A DNA stretch of 64,000 bases. It comes from JAXGPX01 sp040766745 (GTDB lineage: Bacteria > Bacillota > Sulfobacillia > Fermentithermobacillales > Fermentithermobacillaceae). The stretch spans positions 558,001 through 622,000 of the forward strand of contig JAXGPX010000001.1 of assembly GCA_040766745.1 (NCBI GenBank), given 5' to 3'. This document shows positions 43,829-53,214 of this stretch, piece after piece (within the stretch, counting starts at the first letter, position 1; the number at the start of each line of letters is the position of its first letter). The position numbers were made by a program, and so were the translations under genes. The notes under the pieces are model-generated. The model had not been told where the DNA came from, did not search any database, and saw nothing but the letters and a program-made list of their open reading frames with translations.

Positions 43829-46470
43829 TTATGCTTTTTCCGTGTATAGTATGCAATTCTAAATAAGTCAGGCATAAGGGATACAGCAAATACAGCCAGC
43901 CATTGTCCCCCGCTTAACGGAACTGTATCAAAAAACGACCCCAATAGCGGCACTTGTACTGTTGCAAACAGCATCAACCACGAAATAGTGCAAGCACCTA
44001 TAAGATACATATTACTGAATACGCCAATTTCGAGAGGTGAATGGGTTTCAGAACGGCAGTCAATTGCAGATACCAACTGCACTGTAATCAAGGTGGCAAA
44101 AGCCATTGTAGACGCTGTGGCAAAATCCCAAATCCTGAGTGATTCTATGAAAACGAGCACTGTAGAGAGGCCTACGTATATTCCCCGCCTCATTATCATC
44201 CTGTATAGCCCGTGGGCGAAAATCCCCTCATTAGGATCTCTCGGCGGCCTATTCATAATATGGGGATCGGGTGGGTCCATACTTAAAGCTAACGCCGGTA
44301 GCCCATCGGTTACAAGGTTCATCCAGAGTATTTGAATGGGAGTGAGAGGAATGGGAAAACCAAGAATACCCGAGAGAGTCATGGTAATTACTTCGCCCAG
44401 GTTACATGAAAGCATGTATCTAATGAACTTGCGGATGTTATCATAAATTGCCCTTCCCTCTTCGATAGCCCTAACAATTGTTGAAAAATTATCGTCTAGA
44501 AGCACCATTGAACTGGACTCCCTGGCTATATCAGTGCCTGCCTTCCCCATTGCCACTCCTACAGCCGCTTCTTTTAGTGCAGGGGCATCGTTTACTCCGT
44601 CGCCTGTCATAGCTACTATTTGTCCTTGGTTCTTCAGGGCCCTTACTATCTTGAGTTTGTGTGCCGGGGATACCCGGGCAAACACCTGGCACCTGTCTAC
44701 TGCCATGCCCAGGAGTTCATCTGGAACGTCGTCCAGATCTGCGCCGGTCATCCCTTTTTCCCCTATTGAAAGAATATGTGCTTCTCTTGCAATGCTCTCT
44801 GCAGTCTTCAAGTGGTCTCCTGTAATCAGCACCGGCCTTATACCGGCTATCTTGCACCTCTCTACCGATACAGATGCCTCGGGCCTGAGTGGATCTGCCA
44901 TTGCCAGGCATCCTATCAGAGCCAGGTTATTCTCGCTGTAATCCTCTATCTGTCCGCCGCCAGATACCGGAATCGACTCTCTTCTTCTTGCTACAGCCAA
45001 TATCCGCATTCCCCTTGCGGCTTTATCGTTTACCCATTCCTCCCAAGCTTCTCGGTCTTTCCGGCTGAGCCTTATTTCCCGGCCACTCGAAACTTGAGTC
45101 ACACACAACGGAATAACCGTATCAGTAGCACCTTTTACGCATACCAGTGCCCCATCTTGTAATCTAACTATGACGCTCATCATACGGCGCTCTGGGGTGA
45201 AGCTTTTCTCGCCAATTCTTGGACACTCCTTGTCAAGGGCTTCCAAATCATGGCCTAAGTCCAGGTACCTGGCAATTATGGCTTGTTCAGTAGGATCTTC
45301 CGCGCCTGCAGAATCACCTGGAACATGCCTGGCATCTGAAGCGATTACTGCTATCTCCAGTATTTCCTTGGTCAAGGCCAAATTGCTTCTTGGTGTAGAG
45401 ACGCTGAACACCGTTTGAGGGCCATAGTCTGCAGGCAGGCCGATTTCCACAATTTCCATTTGGTTCCTTGTAAGGGTACCGGTCTTGTCTGTGCATATAA
45501 CCGTAACTGAACCCAAGGTTTCAATGGCTTCAAGTTTCCTTACGACAGCCCCGTTCCGTGCCATTGTCTGAACGCCCATTGTCAAGCACAGCGTGACCGT
45601 GGCAGGAAGTCCTTCAGGTATAGCTGCTACCCCCAGACTGACTGCAGTAAGCAATATCTCATGAAACGGCATCCCCCTTGCCAGGCCAATCACTGCCAAA
45701 CTTGCACAAATACCCAAGCATATAGCCAGCAGAATCTTGCCCAACGAGTCGAGCTTTGTCTCCAGGGGAGTTTTCTGGCTTTCAGCATCCCGCAGAAGAT
45801 CCGCTATCCGGCCCATTTCCGTATTCATACCGGTTGAAGTAACTACCGCCAACCCAGTTCCCCTGGCTACCAGAGTACCTGCATATACCATGTTTTTCCG
45901 TTCAGAAACAGGAGCTCTCCATGGAAGGATTACTTCCGGATCTTTTGTTACAGGCATTGCCTCGCCTGTCAGCGCCGCCTCTTCAAGCTGCAATGATTTG
46001 CATTGAATCAACCGGCCGTCAGCCGGTACCCTAACCCCTGGGGTCAACATGACAATATCGCCAGGCACTATCTCTTCCCGGCCGACTTCTACTTCTACCC
46101 CATCTCTAAGAACCCGGCACCATGCCGGAGTAAATGTTTCAAGTAACTCCAAAGACTCCTCGGCCTTGTATTCCTGGACTGTGCCAAGTACTGCATTCAG
46201 CAGAACAATGGCTGCTATTACAACTGAATCAATGATCTCACCCATAAGAGCAGAAATAACTGTAGCAGCCAGCAACGTCAATACCATTAGATCCGAGAAC
46301 TGTGAAAGAAGTATTTGCAGTAACCCAGGCCTCTTTCGTTTGCGAATCTTGTTTGGGCCCAATCTGGAGAGACGTCTCCTTGCTTCTCTTGTGCGCAACC
46401 CTCTGGAAACATCGCTTCTAAGAAAGCGAACAGTATCCTTCCACGCTAACGAATGAAATTCAGAAGACAT
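43825..46470 (-). CDS. P2A-type (calcium-like) P-type ATPase
   Basis: ATP-driven cation export, most likely Ca2+. The 881-residue protein has an N-terminal cation-ATPase domain and about ten membrane segments. The phosphorylation motif is CDKTGTLTRNQ and the dephosphorylation motif is LTGEAMPV; the hinge is TGDGVNDAPALKEA. Ion-site helices read AAIPEGLPATV (M4) and ILWMNLVTDGLPALALSMDPP in parts (M6), as in SERCA/PMR1-like bacterial pumps. The ATG at 46470 is preferred; GGAGG lies about 13 nt upstream, a little far. A -10/-35 pair lies about 120 nt upstream. The gene reads away from a repeat-filled spacer. Confidence 0.92.
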   Translation of the reverse strand: MSSEFHSLAWKDTVRFLRSDVSRGLRTREARRRLSRLGPNKIRKRKRPGLLQILLSQFSDLMVLTLLAATVISALMGEIIDSVVIAAIVLLNAVLGTVQEYKAEESLELLETFTPAWCRVLRDGVEVEVGREEIVPGDIVMLTPGVRVPADGRLIQCKSLQLEEAALTGEAMPVTKDPEVILPWRAPVSERKNMVYAGTLVARGTGLAVVTSTGMNTEMGRIADLLRDAESQKTPLETKLDSLGKILLAICLGICASLAVIGLARGMPFHEILLTAVSLGVAAIPEGLPATVTLCLTMGVQTMARNGAVVRKLEAIETLGSVTVICTDKTGTLTRNQMEIVEIGLPADYGPQTVFSVSTPRSNLALTKEILEIAVIASDARHVPGDSAGAEDPTEQAIIARYLDLGHDLEALDKECPRIGEKSFTPERRMMSVIVRLQDGALVCVKGATDTVIPLCVTQVSSGREIRLSRKDREAWEEWVNDKAARGMRILAVARRRESIPVSGGGQIEDYSENNLALIGCLAMADPLRPEASVSVERCKIAGIRPVLITGDHLKTAESIAREAHILSIGEKGMTGADLDDVPDELLGMAVDRCQVFARVSPAHKLKIVRALKNQGQIVAMTGDGVNDAPALKEAAVGVAMGKAGTDIARESSSMVLLDDNFSTIVRAIEEGRAIYDNIRKFIRYMLSCNLGEVITMTLSGILGFPIPLTPIQILWMNLVTDGLPALALSMDPPDPHIMNRPPRDPNEGIFAHGLYRMIMRRGIYVGLSTVLVFIESLRIWDFATASTMAFATLITVQLVSAIDCRSETHSPLEIGVFSNMYLIGACTISWLMLFATVQVPLLGSFFDTVPLSGGQWLAVFAVSLMPDLFRIAYYTRKKHK

Positions 46471-46590
46471 GAGTGCGTAAACCCCTCCGCCACGCTTAGT
46501 AAGTCTACAAAAAATCTTATGACAAAGGCGCAATTATATGTCCTTGGCCTTAATGGCTGAATTGGAGAAATCTTCCTCGCGTTGTATGCC

Positions 46591-46618
46591 ATTATAGAAC
46601 AACAAAAGTGAATAACAA
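46591..46618 (-). promoter_or_regulatory. Likely sigma-A promoter of the Ca-type ATPase gene
   Basis: Minus strand TTGTTA, 16-nt spacer, perfect TATAAT. It lies downstream of the repeat block and about 120 nt before the ATG at 46470. Confidence 0.5.
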
Positions 46619-46653
46619 ATCAAAACCGGAAAACAATATTATCGGGTCCATCA

Positions 46654-47009
46654 TGGCCGGGCAAAGACTAGCCAGGGCGGAGTGGTCCTGGTTAGTCGAG
46701 CAAAGGTGGCAACACCCGCGCTAAGGTGTTGCTGCCGGAGCGAAGGTCATCTTGTTTCTTGGAAAACCAAGTTTCCTGTAGTTGTTGGTTCATAGGTCTG
46801 CTAATTACCCTTTTAGGCAGTTTCAGGCCTGGTAGAGAGGCAAGATGGCCGGGCGAAGATCATCCAGATTGCCGTATGGATCTTCTTTACCGAAAGGTAT
46901 CTTTGGTTCAAAAGGTAGTCTGGATGGTCGAGCACAGGTCATCTGGCTGCGGTTAAGGATCTTATCGGGTTCAAACACCGTGGCCAGGTGGCCGAAAGCA
47001 AAGGTCATG
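46654..47009 (-). repeat. Degenerate direct repeats, consensus ATGACCTTTGCTCGGCCA
   Basis: Six recognisable copies of an approximately 18-20-nt element, best read on the minus strand: near 46654-46667, 46694-46707, 46732-46751, 46845-46864, 46924-46943 and 46988-47009. Examples are ATGACCTTTGCTTTCGGCCA, ATGACCTGTGCTCGACCA, ATGATCTTCGCCCGGCCA and ATGACCTTCGCTCCGGCA. Spacing between starts is about 39, 40, 113, 80 and 63, so several are near multiples of 40. Between copies lie short hairpins of unrelated sequence, for example GCAACACC/GGTGTTGC, CTAGCCAGG/CCTGGTTAG and ATCCA/TGGAT. The copies shift reading frame, so selection is on DNA or RNA, not protein. Confidence 0.6.
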
Positions 47010-47010
47010 A

Positions 47011-47036
47011 TGGGCCGGTTACTTTGCACCGGCCCA
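47011..47036 (-). terminator. GC-rich hairpin just after cadA
   Basis: TGGGCCGGT-tactttgc-ACCGGCCCA, a perfect 9-bp stem starting 13 nt past the cadA stop. No U-tract follows, so termination strength is uncertain. Confidence 0.5.
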
Positions 47037-47048
47037 TTGGGTGGCATT

Positions 47049-49103
47049 TCATTTCAGATTCTTGTGACCAAGAATGCGTAGCCCGTTGAACGTAACAAGC
47101 ACAGCGGCTCCTGAATCGGCCAGCACGGCCAACCAAAGAGGTAAGACACCGCCAAAGACAGCAACAAGGGCAACAAGTTTCACGGCAATCGAGAATGAAA
47201 GGTTTTGAACAATCAACCCTCTTGCCTCTTTTGCCAGTCCTATGGCCCAATCAACCAACCTGAGATCGCTCTTCATAAGTGCAACGTCAGCTGTTTCAAG
47301 TGCAACGTCAGCGCCTTTTCCCATAGCTATGCCAACACTTGCCTCGGCCAGCGATGGCGCGTCGTTTACTCCATCTCCGACCATTGCAACTGAACCAAAC
47401 TTCTCTCTTAGTTTGCCTATAGCAGTTAGCTTGTCTTCAGGCATTAAGTTGGCCTCTACTGATTCAATGCCCACTTTGGATGCTACAACCCTGGCAGTCC
47501 GTATGTCGTCGCCTGTCAGCATGACTGTGCCTATTCCAGCTGCCCTGAGCCGGGATATGGCTTCAGGTGCTTCTGGACGAACTGCATCCGACAGGGCAAA
47601 CATGCCGAGAATCTCAGTCTCGCTCCCTGCAAAGACCACTGTTTTGCCAATGTCTTTAAGAGAAGCCGCACTTGAAATCAATTCATCAGGGATCTCGATG
47701 CCATTTTCACTAAACAGGCCAGGGCTGCCCACGAAGATCGTTTGGCCGGCTACTGTAGCATAGGCTCCCTTGCCCCGCATTGAGATAAAGTTCTCACCTT
47801 CAGCAAAATCGATGTTTCTTGCGCGCGCCTCTTCCACAATAGCCTTGGCCAGAGGATGTTCTGACCATGACTCTACCCCTGCAGCCACAGCCACCAGGCT
47901 GTCAACTGCCCCCGGTTCCTTGGACTGCGGCAAGACCTCATCGACAATAAGACGTCCCTCGGTCAGAGTACCGGTCTTATCCAGGGCAAGAGCCTTTACC
48001 CTGCCCAGTTCTTCAAGATGTACTCCTCCCTTTATAAGAATTCCGTTTTTGGCTGCTCTGGCAATTGCCGCTACAACTGTAACAGGCGTAGAAATTACCA
48101 GGGAGCACGGGCATGAGACAATTAGCACTGTCAGGCCCCGGTAAACCCAAGGCCTAAATCCTTTCTGGAACGCCAAGGGTACCCCAATTGAAATAGCCAG
48201 TGACAGTCCAAGCATTAGTGGAGTCCAATACCTGGCAAAATTGTCAACCATCCTTTGGGATTGTGCTTTTCTTGACTGGGATTCCTCGACCATAGCAATA
48301 ATCCGTGCAATTGTTGTATCGTGGGCTGCTTTCGTAGCAAGAATTTCGAGAGGCCCTTCCCCATTTAGGCTACCCGCAAAAACCATATCTCCAGAAATCT
48401 TGTCAACAGGCACAGATTCGCCGGTTATCGGAGCTTCATTTACCGACGATTCGCCTGTCAATATCTTTCCGTCTGCCGGAATCTTCTCGCCGGGGAACAC
48501 CAGAACTACATCGCCGGGCGATACCTCTTCTGCAGGCACTTCTGCAACTGCATCACCTTGTTTAATCCGTGCCTTCATAGGTGAGAGGTCCATGACCTCC
48601 CTTATAGATTTCCTGGTTCTTTCTCCGGCTTTCTTCTCTAGGTACTCGCCTATGCTAAAAAGGGTCAGGACAGCTGCGCCTTCTGCCCATTCCCCAAGAG
48701 CCATTGCACCAATACCGGCAATTGTAGTAAGTAAGTTGATATCTGCACCTGAACCTGACGCAAGAGCCCTAAACCCTGCCCTTGCCACAGGGTAACCGGC
48801 TAGTACTGCTGCAGCAAAATACGGAATCCGGTAAGCAGAATATCCCATTCGGTGCATTACAAAACCAAGGGCAATTCCAATAATACCTAGCAGCGGATGC
48901 AGAAGATCCTTCATCCCTGTATCATCGTCTATTTTGTCTGATAGCGTAATTCCGTGGGAATGTGAGCAGCTGCATCCTTCTCCATGGGCATGGGAATGGG
49001 AGCAGCGTAAATGACCGGCATCGCCTGTATGCTCGTGACTGTGGTGCAACTCCTTATCGCTGTGCTCTGGCACACATTGGTGCCCGTGATTCGATGGTGA
49101 CAA
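47049..49103 (-). CDS. cadA: P1B-type heavy-metal ATPase (Zn/Cd/Pb) with His-rich N-terminus
   Basis: Exports divalent soft metals such as zinc, cadmium or lead. The 684-residue protein has the membrane CPC metal site VSCPCSLVIS, phosphorylation motif DKTGTLTEG, the P1B-specific SEHPLAKAI and hinge GDGVNDAPSLAEA. In place of the usual HMA (GMxCxxC) domain, the first 55 residues are a His/Cys-rich tail with clusters such as HHSHEH and CSHSHAHGEGCSCSHSHG. This suggests zinc-like specificity (inference). The start is a TTG 7 nt after GGAGG. Its repressor gene lies 30 nt upstream on the same strand, forming an arsR-cadA operon. Confidence 0.93.
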   Translation of the reverse strand: MSPSNHGHQCVPEHSDKELHHSHEHTGDAGHLRCSHSHAHGEGCSCSHSHGITLSDKIDDDTGMKDLLHPLLGIIGIALGFVMHRMGYSAYRIPYFAAAVLAGYPVARAGFRALASGSGADINLLTTIAGIGAMALGEWAEGAAVLTLFSIGEYLEKKAGERTRKSIREVMDLSPMKARIKQGDAVAEVPAEEVSPGDVVLVFPGEKIPADGKILTGESSVNEAPITGESVPVDKISGDMVFAGSLNGEGPLEILATKAAHDTTIARIIAMVEESQSRKAQSQRMVDNFARYWTPLMLGLSLAISIGVPLAFQKGFRPWVYRGLTVLIVSCPCSLVISTPVTVVAAIARAAKNGILIKGGVHLEELGRVKALALDKTGTLTEGRLIVDEVLPQSKEPGAVDSLVAVAAGVESWSEHPLAKAIVEEARARNIDFAEGENFISMRGKGAYATVAGQTIFVGSPGLFSENGIEIPDELISSAASLKDIGKTVVFAGSETEILGMFALSDAVRPEAPEAISRLRAAGIGTVMLTGDDIRTARVVASKVGIESVEANLMPEDKLTAIGKLREKFGSVAMVGDGVNDAPSLAEASVGIAMGKGADVALETADVALMKSDLRLVDWAIGLAKEARGLIVQNLSFSIAVKLVALVAVFGGVLPLWLAVLADSGAAVLVTFNGLRILGHKNLK

Positions 49104-49133
49104 TTTGGTACCTCCGTCTTCTCCTGTACTATG

Positions 49134-49481
49134 CTAATTGTGCCTGGAATGCTGAAATGCTTCATCAAGTAATTTGGCTACATGGCTGTCATCGAGAGCA
49201 TAGAAAACCTTTTGGCCGTCTCTTCTGGTTCTAACAAGCCTTGATGCCCTAAGAATCCTCAGATGATGAGATGTGTTTGAAACTGAAGTCCCAACTGCTG
49301 CCGCCAGATCATGAACACACCATTCATCCTGGGATAAGAGCCACATAAGAGATGTCCTTGTCTCGTCTGCCATTGCCTTGAAAATCGATACTACGTAATC
49401 CATATCAGGCAATGCTGCTTTCCACCTGCGAATTTTGTCTTCATCTATGCCGTGAGGTGAGCAAGTATCTAAATCCTCCAA
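49134..49481 (-). CDS. ArsR/SmtB-family metal-sensing repressor
   Basis: Winged-helix repressor that lets go of DNA when metal binds, controlling the downstream metal pump. The 115-residue product has the ArsR helix-turn-helix (WCVHDLAAAVGTSVSNTSHHL) in shortened form VHDLAAAVGTSVSNTSHH. The last helix is D-x-H-x10-H-x2-H (from DSHVAKLLDEAF to HSRH), exactly the alpha5 zinc site of SmtB/CzrA. The N-terminus has CSPHGID but no CxC, so a CadC-type alpha3N site is unlikely. The start is a TTG 9 nt after GGAGG. Zinc is the expected inducer. Confidence 0.93.
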   Translation of the reverse strand: MEDLDTCSPHGIDEDKIRRWKAALPDMDYVVSIFKAMADETRTSLMWLLSQDEWCVHDLAAAVGTSVSNTSHHLRILRASRLVRTRRDGQKVFYALDDSHVAKLLDEAFQHSRHN

Positions 49482-49506
49482 TGTGATCCGCCTCCTGTAT
49501 CTAATT

Positions 49507-49532
49507 ATTGATTATATGCTCAAATATTCAAT
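49507..49532 (-). promoter_or_regulatory. SmtB/CzrA-type operator upstream of arsR-cadA
   Basis: A 26-bp imperfect palindrome, ATTGAATAT with ATATAATCAAT on the other side of TTGAGC (minus strand). This has the symmetric TGAA...TTCA-like, AT-rich form bound by SmtB-family repressors. It lies about 26 nt upstream of the TTG start of the repressor gene and covers the region where a promoter should be, so autoregulation is expected. Confidence 0.65.
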
Positions 49533-49640
49533 ACCCTAGTTGCAGTTTTGCCTGTGAATGGCCTGGAAGGTATTACCCGGGGGAGTGCCGAATTGCTCAG
49601 TCACTAGAAAGCGCAAAGACTCAAGGAGGGAAATTTCACA

Positions 49641-51803
49641 TTGGAGAAACGTCCTCTGAACCCTGATGATATTTTTGAGTTCACATGTATTGGCGATCCT
49701 CAACTATCACCCGATGGAAATAGCCTTGCTTACGTAAAGCAATCTCTGGACAGAGATACCCACAAATCCCAAACAAATATTTTCGTTATGGACATGGCTA
49801 CCGGAAACGGAAAGCAGCTTACGAATTCAGGCAAAGACAGCTCACCAAGATGGTCCCCTTCCGGTGATAGGATCGCCTTTATATCTTCCCGGTCGGGCAC
49901 AAGCCAGATATGGATAATAGACCTATGCGGCGGTGAGGCCTGGCATATTCCAACAAAGGAAGCTGTACAAGGCGAACCGGTTTGGTGCACTTCATCAAGA
50001 AGGATCTTCTTTACTGCAAACACATTCTCAAAACCGGATCAGTGGGTACCATATCCCGGAAGCCCCGAAGGCGACAGGCAGCGAGCCGAGGATCAGGCCA
50101 AGAGAGCCTTACAAACCAAAGAAAACAGCGAAAACCAGAAAGATGAAGCCGGTGAACGAAAGAAGAATGATATCAAGGTTATTACGCGGCTAAGATACAG
50201 AATGGACGGCATAGGCTATTACGGAGACCTTCGAAGGCAAGTATTTTACGTAGACGTACCCTGTACTCCTCCTGCATCGAAAGAGCCGGCTGCAGTCCAG
50301 ATTACCGGCGGAGACTTTGACCACGGCTCGCCTGCTATTTCACCTGATGGCAAATTCCTTGCAGTATCCGCTTTCAGGTCAGGAGATGCAGACTATGCAC
50401 TCAAGCAAGACCTGTGGGTGTTTGGCGTTGACACCAAAACACCCTACTTACTGTACAATGCCCCTGGGCCCATATACAACCTCAAATGGTCTCCAAACGG
50501 CAAGTGGATTGCTTTTTACGGCCATGATAGTGCTCGAAACGTATCTACAAGGACAGACCTGTACGTAGCATCAGTAAGCAATTTTGCAGAAAAAGCCTTG
50601 GAGAACGGAAGCCCTGAACCGTTAGGTCACGGCCAAGTCAGCAACTTAACAGGCAAATTTGATATTCATGCCGGCGGTTTCATCGGGTCCGATGTAAGGT
50701 ACGGAGGCGGCTCGTCTCTTAACTGGGACGGGGAAACATTGTACTTTTCTGTCACTCTTAATGGAGCCCCTTACATCTACACTGCAGCCACAGATGATTC
50801 CGGTTCATGGATAATCCAACAGGTTTGTGGTTCTGATACTATGGCTATCTCGGGGTACTCTGTATCAGGAGGCAAAATTGTTTTCCAGTCTTCTACGCCT
50901 ACTGAACCTGAGAATCTCTATCTGGCCTGGAAAACCGGCGGCGATAGCTGCTCCGAGAAGCAGTTAACCTTTGAAAATTCAAGTTTCATGTCAGGCATTT
51001 CAGTTGGCGAATGGGAGAAGTTCGGCTGTAATTCAGAGGATGGCCAGGAACTTGACGGTTGGATCATCTACCCTGCCGGAGAAACGCCATCCCAAATCAG
51101 AGAAAACCACAGCAACTCCAAATTTCCGTTGGTCATTCTAGTACACGGAGGGCCTCATGGCGCCTATGGCCCTGCTTTCATGTTGAATGCACAGCTATTC
51201 GCAGGACGGGGTTATTGCGTGGCATATTTCAATCCCAGAGGAAGCAGTTCCTACGGCCAGGAGTTCATGTCGTGTATAGACGGAGATTGGGGCAACAAGG
51301 ACTATTATGACATTATGGCAGGTGTCGACGCTGTCGCGTCCAAAGGATTTGTTGATGAGTCCAATATCTTCATACACGGATGGTCCTATGGTGGGTACAT
51401 GACCACCTGGGCCATAACCCAAACTAAACGGTTCAAAGCAGCATGTGCAGGAGCTCCTGTTACCGATTTGTACAGCGACTATGGAACATCAGATATCATG
51501 TGGTCTGATGAACACGAGTATGGCGGTAAACCCTGGGACGGCGCAGAAACTCTGTTGAACAGCTCCCCTTTGCGCCACGTAGCCTCAGTAGAAACACCGC
51601 TTCTTCTCCTGCACGGCGAAAATGACTTGCGATGCCCTGTCCTGCAAACCGAAGAGTTTTACGTGGCTCTCAAGCGTCTTGGAAAAACTGCGGTAATGGT
51701 AAGATACCCAGGAGAATTCCACGGCCTGCGAAGGCCGATACACAGAATTGACAGGTATAACCGTATGATTGCATGGTTTGAGTATTACCGTTCCCAGGGG
51801 TAG
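49641..51803 (+). CDS. S9 family peptidase (acylaminoacyl-peptidase/prolyl oligopeptidase type)
   Basis: Serine peptidase acting on short peptides. The 720-residue protein has an N-terminal beta-propeller built of repeats such as SPDGNSLAYVKQS, SPSGDRIAFISSR and SPNGKWIAFYGHD, and a C-terminal alpha/beta-hydrolase domain. The nucleophile motif is GWSYGGYMT, with the Asp in GENDLRCPV and His in FHGLRRP. It has no signal peptide, so it is likely cytoplasmic. The start is a TTG 11 nt after GGAGG. It ends at a strong bidirectional terminator. Confidence 0.93.
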   Translation: MEKRPLNPDDIFEFTCIGDPQLSPDGNSLAYVKQSLDRDTHKSQTNIFVMDMATGNGKQLTNSGKDSSPRWSPSGDRIAFISSRSGTSQIWIIDLCGGEAWHIPTKEAVQGEPVWCTSSRRIFFTANTFSKPDQWVPYPGSPEGDRQRAEDQAKRALQTKENSENQKDEAGERKKNDIKVITRLRYRMDGIGYYGDLRRQVFYVDVPCTPPASKEPAAVQITGGDFDHGSPAISPDGKFLAVSAFRSGDADYALKQDLWVFGVDTKTPYLLYNAPGPIYNLKWSPNGKWIAFYGHDSARNVSTRTDLYVASVSNFAEKALENGSPEPLGHGQVSNLTGKFDIHAGGFIGSDVRYGGGSSLNWDGETLYFSVTLNGAPYIYTAATDDSGSWIIQQVCGSDTMAISGYSVSGGKIVFQSSTPTEPENLYLAWKTGGDSCSEKQLTFENSSFMSGISVGEWEKFGCNSEDGQELDGWIIYPAGETPSQIRENHSNSKFPLVILVHGGPHGAYGPAFMLNAQLFAGRGYCVAYFNPRGSSSYGQEFMSCIDGDWGNKDYYDIMAGVDAVASKGFVDESNIFIHGWSYGGYMTTWAITQTKRFKAACAGAPVTDLYSDYGTSDIMWSDEHEYGGKPWDGAETLLNSSPLRHVASVETPLLLLHGENDLRCPVLQTEEFYVALKRLGKTAVMVRYPGEFHGLRRPIHRIDRYNRMIAWFEYYRSQG

Positions 51804-51829
51804 AAACCTGGCCCCATTTTGAAGTCCAC

Positions 51830-51864
51830 AATGCCAGGGTAACCTTAAATGATACCCTGGCATT
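51830..51864. terminator. Bidirectional terminator between S9 peptidase and deacetylase genes
   Basis: Perfect 12-bp stem AATGCCAGGGTA/TACCCTGGCATT with an 11-nt AT-rich loop, followed by TTCT on the plus strand. It separates two convergent genes. Confidence 0.75.
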
Positions 51865-51879
51865 TCTATAATCTCGCAC

Positions 51880-53109
51880 TTACTCGCCGGAGCGAATCAC
51901 AAGTTCACAGCCATTCAAAAAACTAGCCGCAACCTTATCCTCGCTGCCCTCCAATATTGTAATAGCACCGGGTTTGCCGTCAGACACGTATCGTGTTCCG
52001 GAACTATCCAGGTATATTAACCATTTTGAGAGTTCTTCTTCAGAACCACGTATTCTCGGGATTGCCGCAAGGTTTAAGGCCCTATGATACGGTGAAAGAG
52101 CAGGTTCTGCACCAACCAGCAAGACACCGTGGTTTTCGTAGAACGTGCCTTCATATTCGCCGGCCATAAGATAACCTTTGGCGATTTTGTCCTTTGGATA
52201 CCCACCGTAAGGCAAAGCCAAGGACATGGGCTTCGAGCCTGTTATCCGGTAAATTTCCCTGGAGAGTTTCCCAAGTTCAGTCTGAATCACGTCTGGCGAG
52301 GCATTGCTAAGGTCTCTATGGTTATGTGTGTGGTTGCCGATCTCCATGCCATGTTCAAGAAGAAAATTGAGTTTCCCAGCCACCTCTCCTGAAACTTCAA
52401 AGGGTGCAGGGTAGTCTACAAAGAATGTTGCGGCACACCCGAATCCCGGATGCTCCCTGGAGAAGTCGATCAAGATACCCACAGCCGACTTGGGATCTGG
52501 AACCTTGTGCTCAAATGGTTCCCTTGCGCCGTTATTCTCAACATATCGCTTGGTTATAAACCTAAACTGCCCGGCGGTAGCATCATCGAAGGTTATAGCC
52601 AAAGGGCTTGTACCCGCAGGCAAGTCAATGCTGCCTGAGAGATAAGACTGTAGTGGAACCAGGCTGTAGCCAAGCCGGTAAAACCGCTCAAGATCTTTCC
52701 TGAAATTCTCCGGTGTCCTTACCCACTCTGCCTCATTTTCGCCAATCACATGGTACATGATAATCGGAACTACCCCTAACTCGTTGGGACTGCCTGCTTG
52801 CTCAGCAACTTTCCTTTCTCGTTCTTCCTTTAATAAGGAACTATGCTTATTCTGTGGGCCCGTAACCGGTTTAGCGCCTTGTTCAGGGTCAAGTCGGTTT
52901 TCACCAGGTTGATGGGCTTGGCCTTGCCCCCCTTTGAGAGGAGAGAAGATCAATCCGAACATTGAAGAAGGCCGTATGTAACAGAAAATAGCAATCCCTA
53001 TCACAAATGCTGCAATCAGCCCTAGTTTTCTATTTTGCCGTATTCTATTTTGAAGCCGGTTCCGGCGTCTAGATGCAGTTCTTGTATTCTGGACCTGGGG
53101 TACGTTCAT
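51880..53109 (-). CDS. Membrane-anchored polysaccharide deacetylase
   Basis: NodB-fold deacetylase, possibly acting on peptidoglycan, chitin-like or other N-acetylated glycans. The 409 residues start with a basic N-terminus and one membrane helix (about 29-46), then a low-complexity linker and the NodB domain from about 110. Motif 1 is AITFDDATAGQ, where most members read TFDDG or TFDD(G/A). Motif 2 is GNHTHNHRDLS, giving the HxxxH metal site. It probably faces outward. The gene stands alone on its strand between a terminator and a HAD gene. Confidence 0.88.
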   Translation of the reverse strand: MNVPQVQNTRTASRRRNRLQNRIRQNRKLGLIAAFVIGIAIFCYIRPSSMFGLIFSPLKGGQGQAHQPGENRLDPEQGAKPVTGPQNKHSSLLKEERERKVAEQAGSPNELGVVPIIMYHVIGENEAEWVRTPENFRKDLERFYRLGYSLVPLQSYLSGSIDLPAGTSPLAITFDDATAGQFRFITKRYVENNGAREPFEHKVPDPKSAVGILIDFSREHPGFGCAATFFVDYPAPFEVSGEVAGKLNFLLEHGMEIGNHTHNHRDLSNASPDVIQTELGKLSREIYRITGSKPMSLALPYGGYPKDKIAKGYLMAGEYEGTFYENHGVLLVGAEPALSPYHRALNLAAIPRIRGSEEELSKWLIYLDSSGTRYVSDGKPGAITILEGSEDKVAASFLNGCELVIRSGE

Positions 53110-53214
53110 GGGTTCCTCCGAGCTTTCATTGCTTACTCTATTATGCCTGCTGCATTATCAGACGCTTATCCTGATTCAGAGTTCCCTAAAAACCAGTGAA
53201 TTCGACAATACGGG

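Larger units (their letters stand above)
46471..47048 (-). other. 0.58-kb intergenic spacer between two P-type ATPase genes
   Basis: The only gap over 300 bp. It holds no convincing gene: one open frame of 74 codons on the minus strand lacks a ribosome-binding site and its codons follow the repeats rather than a protein. What it does hold is a likely promoter for the Ca-type ATPase (46591-46618), a degenerate direct repeat family with interspersed small hairpins (46654-47009), and a GC-rich hairpin after cadA (47011-47036). Confidence 0.7.

Noticed and set aside
46694..46735. T-box-like string AGGTGGCAACACCCGCG in the ATPase spacer
   Set aside because: It has only a loose resemblance to the T-box core, no stem I or specifier loop, and no plus-strand gene downstream for over 2.8 kb. 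It is better explained as one repeat copy plus a hairpin.
46823..47047. 74-codon minus-strand ORF in the same spacer
   Set aside because: No ribosome-binding site; the repeated DNA element is read in different frames inside it, so no protein-level repeat exists.
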